Shown one piece after another: positions 1-8,857 of a DNA stretch of 64,000 bases; the stretch's first letter is position 1, and each line of letters begins with the position of its first letter. The notes beneath the pieces are model-generated. The model was given only the letters and a program-made list of their open reading frames with translations. It was not told the origin of the DNA and ran no database searches. Origin of the DNA: Nematostella vectensis (Eukaryota; Cnidaria; Anthozoa; Actiniaria; Edwardsiidae); contig NC_064046.1 in NCBI RefSeq assembly GCF_932526225.1, forward strand, positions 14,955,408 to 15,019,407, read 5' to 3'. The translations under genes and the position numbers were made by a program.

Positions 1-1659
1 GTAGTTCACGGGTTAATGAAGGTTTTGACATTTCAACCTTACATCCACATGAAAGTAATGCCTAATATCGAGTGCCCTACAGTAAGTGTTTTGCAGTCAA
101 GTTGTTTTCTGTTAGTAGGTAAAAAATTATTCTAAATAATAGTAATCATAGCTATGGTCACCACTTACACATATAGCACTTGTAATGAAAAGAAACAAAA
201 AATATATATATGCAGTCAAACAACAGAATTGCATGATAACTTTGAATATATTGAATAAAGGACTGCAAAAAACAGCTTTTGTACTAGTTGTTTGAACTGA
301 CCCTTGGCTATTTTTAGCTGAATTCCCCTCCCCCTCTAAAAAATAAAATAATAATAATAATAGAACAAAACTAAAAAGAAAACAAACACAGCAGAGACCC
401 CCACCAACAATTTTGATTTTTTTTACTTTCCTTTAAAAGGGGAGTGTCATGGTTAAGAGATTTGCAATAGCTCTAGAGCCCTGACACAATTTATTTTATG
501 ATTTTCACATGATACCAAAACAGCGTCTTTTTTCTTCGCTAATTTGATGTCATGTACACAATAAAAGAGATGCGCCCGTGCGCATGGCGAGTCCTCAAGG
601 GACCCAAGACGCCCAAATAGACCTCTATTTTTTGTCATCCACAATCTCGGCGAGCTGTGCGTGGCGTAACCGTATTACAGGCCTGGGATCCTGGTTATTG
701 TCCTCCCCATTAATGCGCGGGTTGGGATAACCTTGCAAGAGTGTTGTACAGCATATTCGCTCGGAAATATCGGTGCTTGGGGCCTTCGGGTTCTTTACAG
801 CCTTCCGTAAAAGCCTTGTGCTGCCATACCAATTGGGTAATCCGTATGTATGGTTTCCGTTTTGTTCTTCAGACCGGGTACGATCCCAGGCCAATGGGCG
901 TTTTTTTTTAGTTCGTTTTTTTTCTTTGTGCTGGACCACCTTAATCCTGATAGGTTTTGCGTAAAAATAATAAAAAAAAGTGAGTTTGCAAAATAAGCTT
1001 GCTAGATTTATTGATTATATGTATTCAATTTGTTCCTAGGAAGTTAACAAAAAACACAAAGCAAAGAGTTTGAGGAAGTAAACAAGTATGTGAACTTTAA
1101 TGTTCTATTTAAAGGGGCGCATTTTGTACAGGGAAGCATACATAGAATGCTTAACTGGTGGAGAGGGGAGAGGTAACAGTTTATTGAGCATAATTTCAAC
1201 AATAGCAGGGGGAAGAGAGGGGCACTCTCTTCATACAATATTGCAGTTGTTACCTATTATTAAATAAGTTTTTAACATGTCTTTGTTTATTAAGCAAGGT
1301 CTATTTCTGAGACAAGCAAACTCAAGTAAGGCTGTTGAAATAACAGGTGAGTGTTAAAAGAAAAACAATTATCTGATTAGAAAACTACTGTAGATTCCTT
1401 TGCAGCAAAATAAGAACAAACTTCATTTCGTTTGTTATTTTTGAGGAACGAGATGAGCTCTACAAGGCCAAGAAGAAATATGTATTACTCATCTAAATTA
1501 TACAAGTAAATAATAATATTAAAAAAGAATTACTGTAAGTAATTAGAGTGGTTTTCATTAACCCGTGAAACAAAGTGTGATAGTTAAACGGTAATAGTTA
1601 GTAAAACACAAAAAAAGAACAATAGAATCAGATCACAACAAAGTGTAATACGCTAAAGC
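1..1659 (+). repeat. Unit 1 (1,659 bp, internal deletion)
   Basis: At 490/491 the sequence jumps from CTGACACAAT to TTATTTTATG. Compared with unit 2 (2155-2491 there) 337 bp are missing, including the 8-bp-stem hairpin and the paired TGTCAATATTCT repeats upstream of the RNA gene. The 3' part carries the GGCCAAGAAG marker rather than GCCATAAAG, which defines the minority 3' subfamily. Confidence 0.95.
662..908 (+). ncRNA. RNA gene copy, unit 1 (B box damaged)
   Basis: The B box reads GGTACGATCCC, losing the second T of the near-invariant GTTC core. The GATT loop stem is AATT here. The closing arms at 680-690 and 882-892 are intact. The upstream direct repeats are deleted, so this copy is probably inactive. 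Confidence 0.5.
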
Positions 1660-2662
1660 GTAGTTCACGGGTTAATGAAGGTTTTGACATTTCAACCTTA
1701 CATCCACATGAAAGTAATGCCTAATACCGAGTGCCCTACAGTAAGTGTTTTGCAGTCAAGTTGTTTTCTGTTAGTAGGTAAAAAATTATTCTAAATAATA
1801 GTAATTATAGCTATGGTCACCACTTACACATATAGCACTTGTAATGAAAAGAAAGAAAAAATATATATATGCAGTCAAACAACAGAATTGCATGATAACC
1901 TTGAATATATTGAATAAAGGACTGCAAAAAAAACATCTTTTGTACTAGTTGCTTGATTTATTGACCCTTGGCTATTTTTAGCTGAATTCCCCTCCCCCTC
2001 TAAAAAAAAAAATAATAATAATAATAGAACAAAACTAAAAAGAAAACAAACACAGCAGAGACCCCCACCAACAATTTTGATTTTTTTTACTTTCCTTTAA
2101 AGGGGGAGTGTCATGTTTAAGAGATTTGCAATAGCTCTAGAGCCCTGACACAATGAACTTCAGTGAAATTCTAATACTGACTTATGAGCTTTTGGTACAT
2201 GTGGGAGACTTTAAACAAAACAAAAAAATGACCACAAACTGTCCATTAACATAGTTTTCAATATAATATTGCATATTATTTAATAAGGTATTGACAGCTT
2301 TTAAAAATTCAACTGTTTGTAGACACTTAAAAGCCTACAATAAACACTGACTCCAGACATGTGCAGTACTATGCTGCTGCCCTTTAAAGTAAAATACAGC
2401 TTTACCTAGTCAGCGTAGACAATATTGCGGATTTTGTCAATATTCTAATATGAAGATGTCAATATTCTCCCCCCTTACGTTTTATTTCTATTTATTTTGT
2501 GATTTTCACATGATACCAAAACCGCGTCTTTTTTCTTCGCTAATTTGATGTCATGTACACAATAAAAGAGATGCGCCCGTGCGCATGGCGAGTCCCCAAG
2601 GGACCCAAGACGCTCAAATAGACCTCTATTTTTTGTCATCCACAATCTCGGCGAGCTGTGCG

Positions 2663-2909
2663 TGGCGTAACCGTATTACAGGTCTGGGATCCTGGTTATT
2701 GTCCTCCCCATTAATGCGCGGGTTGGGATAAGCTTGCAAGAGTGTTGTACAGCATATTCGCTCGGAAATATCGGTGCTTGGGGCCTTCGGGTTCTTTACA
2801 GCCTTCCGTAAAAGCCTTGTGCTGCCATACCGATTGGGTAATCCGTATGTATGGTTTCCGTTTTGTTCTTCAGACCGGGTTCGATCCCAGGCCAATGAGC
2901 TTTTTTTTC
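2663..2909 (+). ncRNA. RNA gene copy, unit 2
   Basis: The left closing arm is GGTCTGGGATC; the change turns a C-G pair into U-G, so the stem survives. ATAAGC replaces ATAACC, weakening the first internal hairpin by two pairs. A and B boxes are consensus. Confidence 0.5.
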
Positions 2910-3236
2910 AGTTCGTTTTGTTTTCTTTGTGCTGGACAACCCCTTAATCCTGATAGGTTTTGCGCAAAAATAAAAAAAAAAAAGTGAGTTTGCAAAATAA
3001 GCTTGCTAGATTTATTGATTATATGTATTCAATTTGTTCCTAGGAAGTTAACAAAAAAACACAAAGCAAAGAGTTTGAGGAAGTTAACAAGTATGTGAAC
3101 TTTAATGTTCTATTTGAAGGGGTGCATTTTGTACAGGGAAGCATACATAGAATGCTTAACTGGTGTAGAGGGAAGAGGTAAAAGTTTATTGAGCATAATT
3201 TCAACAATAGCAGGAGGAGGGGTGGGGCACTCTCTT

Positions 3237-3398
3237 CATACAATATTGCAGTTGTTACCTATTATTAAATAAGTTTGTAACGTGTCTTTGTTTATTAAGC
3301 AAGGTCTATTTCTACATCATACAAAATTGCAGTTGTTACCTATTATTAAATAAGTTTGTAACATGTCTTTGTTTATTAAGCAAGGTCTATTTCTGAGA
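3237..3398 (+). repeat. 81-bp tandem duplication in the 3' spacer
   Basis: The stretch starting CATACAATATTGCAG (3237) is repeated from 3318 as CATACAAAATTGCAG. The first copy ends in TTTCTACAT, where the second continues TTTCTGAGA as in ordinary units. Confidence 0.93.
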
Positions 3399-3942
3399 CA
3401 AGCAAACCCAAGTAAGGCTGTTGAAATAACAGGTGAGTGTTAAAAGAAAAACAATTATCTGATTAGAAAACTACTGTAGATTCCTTTGCACCAAAATAAG
3501 AACAAACTTCATTTTGTTTGTTATTTATGAGGAACGAGATGAGCCCTACAAAGCCATAAAGAAATATGTATTGCTCATCTAAATTATACAAGTAAATAAT
3601 AATATTAAAAAAGAACTACTGTAAGTAATTAGAGTAGTTTTCATTAACCCGTGAAACAAAGTGTGATAGTTAAACGGTAATAGTTAGTAAAACACAAAAA
3701 AGTACAATAGAATCAGATCATCATAAAGTGTAATACGCTAAAGCGTAGTTCACGGGTTAATGAAGGTTTTGACATTTCAACCTTACATCCACATGAAAGT
3801 AATGCCTAATATCGAGTGCCCTACAGTAAGTGTTTTGCAGTCAAGTTGTTTTCTGTTAGTATGTAAAAAAATATTCTAAATAATAGTAATCATAGCTATG
3901 GTCACCACTTACACATATAGAACTTGTAATGAAAAGAAAGAA

Positions 3943-3964
3943 ATATATATATATATATATATAT
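3943..3964 (+). repeat. (TA)n microsatellite, long allele
   Basis: A 22-bp alternating AT tract follows an A-rich stretch about 200 bp into the unit. Every full unit has this tract, and its length varies from unit to unit (about 9 to 22 bp, some interrupted as AAATAAATATATATAT). The equivalent in the last unit, 62659-62680, is equally long. Confidence 0.95.
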
Positions 3965-4756
3965 GCATTCAATCAACAGAATTGCATGATAACCTTGAAT
4001 ATATTGAATAAAGGACTGCAAAAAACATCTTTTGTACTAGTTGCTTGAATTGACCCTTGGCTATTTTTAGCTGAATTCCCCTCCCCCTCTAAAAAAGAAA
4101 ATAATAATAATAATAGAACAAAACTAAAAAGAAAACAAACACAACAGAGACCCCCACCAACAATTTTGATTTTTTTTTACTTTCCTTTAAAAGGGGAGTG
4201 TCATGGTTAAGAGATTTGCAATAGCTCTAGAGCCCTGACACAATGAACTTCAGTGAAATTCTAATACTGACTTATGAGCTTTTGGTACATGTGGGAGACT
4301 TTAAACAAAATAAAAAAAATGACCACAAACTGTCAATTAACATAGTTTTCAATATAATATTGCATATTATTTAATAAGGTATTGACAGCTTTTAAAAAGT
4401 TCAACTGTTTGTTGACACTTAAAAGCCTACAATAATCACTGAATCCAGACATGCGCAGTACTATGTTGCTGCCCCTTTAAAGTAAAATACAGCTTTACTT
4501 AGTCAGCGTAGACAAAATTGCGGATTTTGTCAATATTCTAATATGAAAATGTCAATATTCTCCCCCCTTACGTCTTTATTTCTATTTATTTTATGATTTT
4601 AACATGATACCAAAACAGCGTCTTTTTTCTTCGCTAATTTGATGTCATGTACACAATAAAAGAGATGCGCCCGTGCGCATGGCGAGTCCCCAAGGGACCC
4701 AAGACGCCCAAATAGACCTCTATTTTTTGTCATCCACAATCTCGGCGAGCTGTGCG

Positions 4757-5003
4757 TGGCGTAACCGTATTACAGGCCTGGGATCCTGGTTATTGTCCTC
4801 CCCATTAATGCGCGGGTTGGGATAACCTTGCAAGAGTGTTGTACAGCATATTCTCTCGGAAATATCGGTGCTTGGGGCCTTCGGGTTCTTTACAGCCTTC
4901 CGTAAAAGCCTTGTGCTGCCATACCGATTGGGTAATCCGTATGTATGGTTTCCGTTTTGTTCTTCAGACCGGGTTCGATCCCAGGCCAATGAGCTTTTTT
5001 TTA
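4757..5003 (+). ncRNA. RNA gene copy, unit 3
   Basis: Consensus boxes and arms. One change in the ATATT hairpin loop (TTCTCTCGG for TTCGCTCGG), which does not affect pairing. Confidence 0.52.
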
Positions 5004-5330
5004 GTTCGTTTTTTTTTCTTTGTGCTGGACAACCCCTTAATCCTGATAGGTTTTGCGCAAAAATAATAAAAAAAAAAAGTGAGTTTGCAAAATAAGCTTG
5101 CTAGATTTATTGATTATATGTATTCAATTTGTTCCTAGGAAGTTAACAAAAAACACAAAGCAAAGAGTTTGAGGAAGTAAACAAGTATGTGAACTTTAAT
5201 GTTCTATTTGAAGGGGTGCATTTTGTACAGGGAAGCATACATAGAATGCTTAACTGGTGGAGAGGGAAGAGGTAAAAGTTTATTGAGCATAATTTCAACA
5301 ATAGCAGGGGAAAGAGAGGGGCACTCTATT

Positions 5331-5492
5331 CATACAATATTGCAGTTGTTACCTATTATTAAATAAGTTTGTAACGTGTCTTTGTTTATTAAGCAAGGTC
5401 TATTTCTACATCATACAAAATTGCAGTTGTTACCATTTATTAAATAAGTTTGTAACATGTCTTTGTTTATTAAGCAAGGTCTATTTCTGAGA
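5331..5492 (+). repeat. 81-bp tandem duplication in the 3' spacer (unit 3)
   Basis: Copy 1 starts at 5331 and copy 2 at 5412, with the same internal TTTCTACAT seam as in unit 2. Confidence 0.93.
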
Positions 5493-5838
5493 CAAGCAAA
5501 CCCAAGTAAGGCTGTTGAAATAACAGGTGAGTGTTAAAAGAAAAACAATTATCTGATTAGAAAACTACTGTAGATTCCTTTGCACCAAAATAAGAACAAA
5601 CTTCATTTTGTTTGTTATTTATGAGGAACGAGATGAGCCCTACAAAGCCATAAAGAAATATGTATTGCTCATCTAAATTATACAAGTAAATAATAATATT
5701 AAAAAAGAACTACTGTAAGTAATTAGAGTAGTTTTCATTAACCCGTGAAACAAAGTGTGATAGTTAAACGGTAAAAGTTAGTAAAACACAAAAAAGTACA
5801 ATAGAATCAGATCACCACAAAGTGTAATACGCTAAAGC

Positions 5839-7846
5839 GTAGTTCACGGGTTAATGAAGGTTTTGACATTTCAACCTTACATCCACGTGAAAGTAATGCC
5901 TAATATCGAGTGCCCTACAGAAAGTGTTTTGCAGTCAAGTTGTTTTCTGTTAGTAGGTAAAAAATATTCTAAATAATAGTAATCATAGCTATGGTCACCA
6001 CTTACACATATAGAACTTGTAATGAAAAGAAAGAAAAAAATATATATATATATATGCAGTCAATCAACAGAATAGCATGATAACCTTGAATATATTGAAT
6101 AAAGGACTGCAAAAAAACATCTTTTGTACTAGTTGCTTGAATTGACCCTTGGCTATTTTTAGCTGAATTCCCCTCCCCCTCTAAAAAAGAAAATAATAAT
6201 AATAATAGAACAAAACTAAAAAGAAAACAAACACAACAGAGACCCCCACCAACAATTTTGATTTTTTTTACTTTCCTTTAAAAGGGGAGTGTCATGGTTA
6301 AGAGATTTGCAATAGCTCTAGAGCCCTGACACAATGAACTTCAGTGAAATTCTAATACTGACTTATGAGCTTTTGGTACATGTGGGAGACTTTAAACAAA
6401 ACAAAAAAAATGACCACAAACTGTCCATTAACATAGTTTTCAATATAATATTGCATATTATTTAAAAAGGTATTGACAGCTTTTAAAAAGTTCAACTGTT
6501 TGTAGACACTTAAAAGCCTACAATAATCACTGACTCCAGACATGCGCAGTACTATGCTGCTGCCCCTTTAAAGTAAAATACAGCTTTACTTAGTCAGCGT
6601 AGACAAAATTGCGGATTTTGTCAATATTCTAATACGAAAATGTCAATATTCTCCCCCCTTACGTCTTTATTTCTATTTATTTTATGATTTTCACATGATA
6701 CCAAAACAGCGTCTTTTTTCTTCGCTAATTTGATGTCATGTACACAATAAAAGAGATGCGCCCGTGCGCATGGCGAGTCCCCAAGGGACCCAAGACGCCC
6801 AAATAGACCTCTATTTTTTGTCATCCACAATCTCGGCGAGCTGTGCGTGGCGTAACCGTATTACAGGCCTGGGATCCTGGTTATTGTCCTCCCCATTAAT
6901 GCGCGGGTTGGGATAACCTTGCAAGAGTGTTGTACAGCATATTCGCTCGGAAATATCTGTGTTTGGGGCCTTCGGGTTCTTTACAGCCTTCCGTAAAAGC
7001 CTTGTGCTGCCATACCGATTGGGTAATCCGTATGTATGGTTTCCGTTTTGTTCTTCAAACCAAGTTCGATCCCAGGCCAATGAGCTTTTTTTTTAGTTCG
7101 TTTTTTTTTTCTTTGTGCTGGACAACCCCTTAATCCTGATAGGTTTTGCGCAAAAATAATAAAAAAAGTGAGTTTGCAAAATAAGCTTGCTAGATTTATT
7201 GATTATATGTATACAATTTGTTCCTAGGAAGTTAACAAAAAACACAAAGCAAAGAGTTTGAGGAAGTAAACAAGTATGTGAACTTTAATGTTCTATTTGA
7301 AGGGGTGCATTTTGTACAGGGAAGCATACATAGAATGCTTAACTGGTGGAGAGGGAAGAGGTAAAAGTTTATTGAGCATAATTTCAACAATAGCAGGTGG
7401 AAGGGTGGGGCACTCTCTTCATACAAAATTGCAGTTGTTACCTATTATTAAATAAGTTTGTAACATGTCTTTGTTTATTAAGCAAGGTCTATTTCTGAGA
7501 CAAGCAAACTCAAGTAAGACTGTTGAAATAACAGGTGAGTGTTAAAAGAAAAACAATTATCTGATTAAAAAACTACTGTAGATTCCTTTGCACCAAAATA
7601 AGAACAAACTTCATTTTGTTTGTTATTTATGAGGAACAAGATGAGCTCTACAAAGCCATAAAGAAATATGTATTGCTCATCTAAATTATACAAGTAAATA
7701 ATAATATTAAAAAAGAACTACTGTAAGTAATTAGAGTGGTTTTCATTAACCCGTGAAACAAAGTGTGATAGTTAAACGGTAATAGTTAGTAAAACACAAA
7801 AAAGTACAATAGAATCAGATCACCACAAAGTGTAATACGCTAAAGC
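5839..7846 (+). repeat. Unit 4 (2,008 bp)
   Basis: First unit of the regular length class. It lacks the 81-bp duplication of units 2 and 3. Confidence 0.97.
6848..7094 (+). ncRNA. RNA gene copy, unit 4 (B box altered)
   Basis: The B box begins AGTTCGATCCC instead of GGTTCGATCCC, with neighbouring changes (CAAACCAAG for CAGACCGGG). The sequence before the UUCG hairpin is also altered (TATCTGTGTTTGG). The closing stem is intact. Confidence 0.48.
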
Positions 7847-7866
7847 GTAGTTCACGGGTTAATGAA
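7742..7866. repeat. 16-bp inverted repeat astride unit boundary, TTAA in each arm
   Basis: The left arm TTCATTAACCCGTGAA (7742-7757) and right arm TTCACGGGTTAATGAA (7851-7866) are perfect reverse complements. TTAA lies at 7746-7749 and 7859-7862, with 109 bp between. Just inside the right arm is the small palindrome TACGCT-AA-AGCGTA (7836-7849). The same arrangement sits at essentially every unit start, with the left arm about 105 bp before the landmark. Variant arms: left TTCATTAACCCGTTAA with right TTCACGGGTTAATCAA (units 16/17 and 25/26), right TTTACGGGTTAATGAA (8/9 and 12/13), left TTCATTAACCAGTGAA (29/30 and 33/34). TTAA plus CCC...GGG ends is the layout of piggyBac-type non-autonomous elements. 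However, the symmetry continues 4 bp beyond TTAA, which a target-site duplication does not require, so a cruciform or protein-binding role is equally possible. Confidence 0.85.
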
Positions 7867-8600
7867 GGTTTTGACATTTCAACCTTACATCCACATGAAA
7901 GTAATGCCTAATATCGAGTGCCCTACAGTAAGTGTTTTGCAGTCAAGTTGTTTTCTGTTAGTAGGTAAAAAATATTCTAAATAATAGTAATCATAGCTAT
8001 GGTCACCACTTACACATATAGAACTTGTAATTAAAAGAAAGAAAAAAAAAATATATATATATATGCAGTCAATCAACAGAATTGCATGATAACCTTGAAT
8101 ATATTGAATAAAGGACTGCAAAAAACATCTTTTGTACTAGTTGCTTGAATTGACCCTTGGCTATTTTTAGCTGAATTCCCCTCCCCCTCTAAAAAAGAAA
8201 ATAATAATAATAATAGAACAAAACTAAAAAGAAAACAAACACAACAGAGACCCCCACCAAAAATTTTGATTTTTTTTACTTTCCTTTAAAAGGGGAGTGT
8301 CATGGTTAAGAGATTTGCAATAGCTCTAGAGCCCTGACACAATGAACTTCAGTGAAATTCTAATACTGACTTATGAGCTTTTGGTACATGTGGGAGACTT
8401 TAAACAAAACAAAAAGAAATGACCACAAACTGTCCATTAACATAGTTTTCAATATAATATTGCATATTATTTAATAAGGTATTGACAGCTTTTAAAAAGT
8501 TCAACTGTTTGTAGACACTTAAAAGCCTACAATAATCACTGACTCCAGACATGCGCAGTACTATGCTGCTGCCCCTTTAAAGTAAAATACAGCTTTACTT
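7867..8600. other. AT-rich 5' spacer of the unit, no gene seen
   Basis: This stretch holds a variable A-run and (TA)n tract (about 8040-8064), a pyrimidine tract CCCCTCCCCCTCT followed by A- and AAT-rich DNA (8177-8240), and a 6-bp inverted repeat enclosing a palindrome (8297-8340). Short ORFs here contain only low-complexity sequence or shift between units. I see no promoter or RNA gene with confidence. The description applies to the matching spacer of every full-length unit. Confidence 0.8.
8297..8340. other. Nested palindromic element: GTGTCA ... GCTCTAGAGC ... TGACAC
   Basis: GTGTCA (8297-8302) and TGACAC (8335-8340) are complementary. Between them lies the perfect 10-bp palindrome GCTCTAGAGC (8323-8332). 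A TGGTTAAGAG stretch near the left arm looks loosely like a tRNA A box, but no B box follows. The element is present in nearly all units, with a few substitutions (TGTTTAAGAG, TGGTTGAGAG, TGGATAAGAG). Unit 1's deletion begins immediately after it. Function unknown. Confidence 0.5.
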
Positions 8601-8610
8601 AGTCAGCGTA

Positions 8611-8631
8611 GACAAAATTGCGGATTTTGTC
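8611..8631. promoter_or_regulatory. Perfect 8-bp hairpin upstream of the RNA gene
   Basis: GACAAAAT (8611-8618) and ATTTTGTC (8624-8631) flank a TGCGG loop. It lies about 247 bp before the A box. It is retained in nearly all full units, with GACAATAT variants in units 2 and 32. It overlaps the first of the two direct repeats that follow, so it may be part of one regulatory element. Confidence 0.5.
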
Positions 8632-8661
8632 AATATTCTAATATGAAGATGTCAATATTCT
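8628..8661 (+). promoter_or_regulatory. Paired 12-bp direct repeats TGTCAATATTCT, 22 bp apart
   Basis: Two copies of TGTCAATATTCT start at 8628 and 8650, so they sit on the same face of the helix two turns apart. They are about 200-230 bp upstream of the A box. Both are kept in nearly all units, while the bases between them vary (AATATGAAGA, AATATGAAAA, AATACGAAAA). This is the pattern expected of a paired factor-binding site. No known snRNA PSE or DSE consensus was recognised, so the regulatory role is inferred. Confidence 0.4.
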
Positions 8662-8764
8662 CCCCCCTTTCGTCTTTATTTCTATTTATTTTATGATTTT
8701 CACATGATACCAAAACAGCGTCTTTTTTTTTCGCTAATTTGATGTCATGTACACAATAAAAGAG

Positions 8765-8829
8765 ATGCGCCCGTGCGCATGGCGAGTCCCCAAGGGACCC
8801 AAGACGCCCAAATAGACCTCTATTTTTTT
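8765..8829 (+). promoter_or_regulatory. GC-rich double-hairpin block ending in a T run
   Basis: ATGCGC-CCGT-GCGCAT (8765-8780) and GTCCC-CAA-GGGAC (8786-8798) are adjacent perfect hairpins in a CpG-containing block within AT-rich DNA. A further short inverted repeat AATAGA-CC-TCTATT leads into a run of T (8823-8829; six T in most units). The block lies 30-95 bp upstream of the A box. It could be promoter DNA, a separate short RNA ending at the T run, or a leader. A Pol III transcript starting upstream would be expected to stop at these T residues. Several units have AATAAACCTC or AATAAACATC here, which breaks the last hairpin. Confidence 0.4.
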
Positions 8830-8857
8830 GTCATCCACAATCTCGGCGAGCTGTGCG

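Larger units (their letters stand above)
1660..3744 (+). repeat. Unit 2 (2,085 bp)
   Basis: Longer than usual because of an 81-bp tandem duplication at 3237-3398. The upstream hairpin is imperfect here (GACAATAT instead of GACAAAAT at its left arm). Confidence 0.95.
3745..5838 (+). repeat. Unit 3 (2,094 bp)
   Basis: Shares the 81-bp duplication with unit 2, so the duplication arose once and spread to the neighbour. It also has one of the longest TA tracts (3943-3964). Confidence 0.95.

Noticed and set aside
6811-7080. Recurring 89-codon minus-strand ORF in most units
   Set aside because: It lies exactly antisense to the structured RNA block, needs a TTG start, ends at the upstream TTTTTTGTC tract and has no recognisable domain. 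Its persistence follows from the lack of indels in the RNA gene, not from protein selection.
7742-7866. CENP-B box / centromeric satellite
   Set aside because: TTCACGGGTTAATGAA does not match the essential CENP-B positions, and a 2-kb unit carrying an RNA gene is atypical for a centromeric satellite, although centromeric location cannot be excluded.
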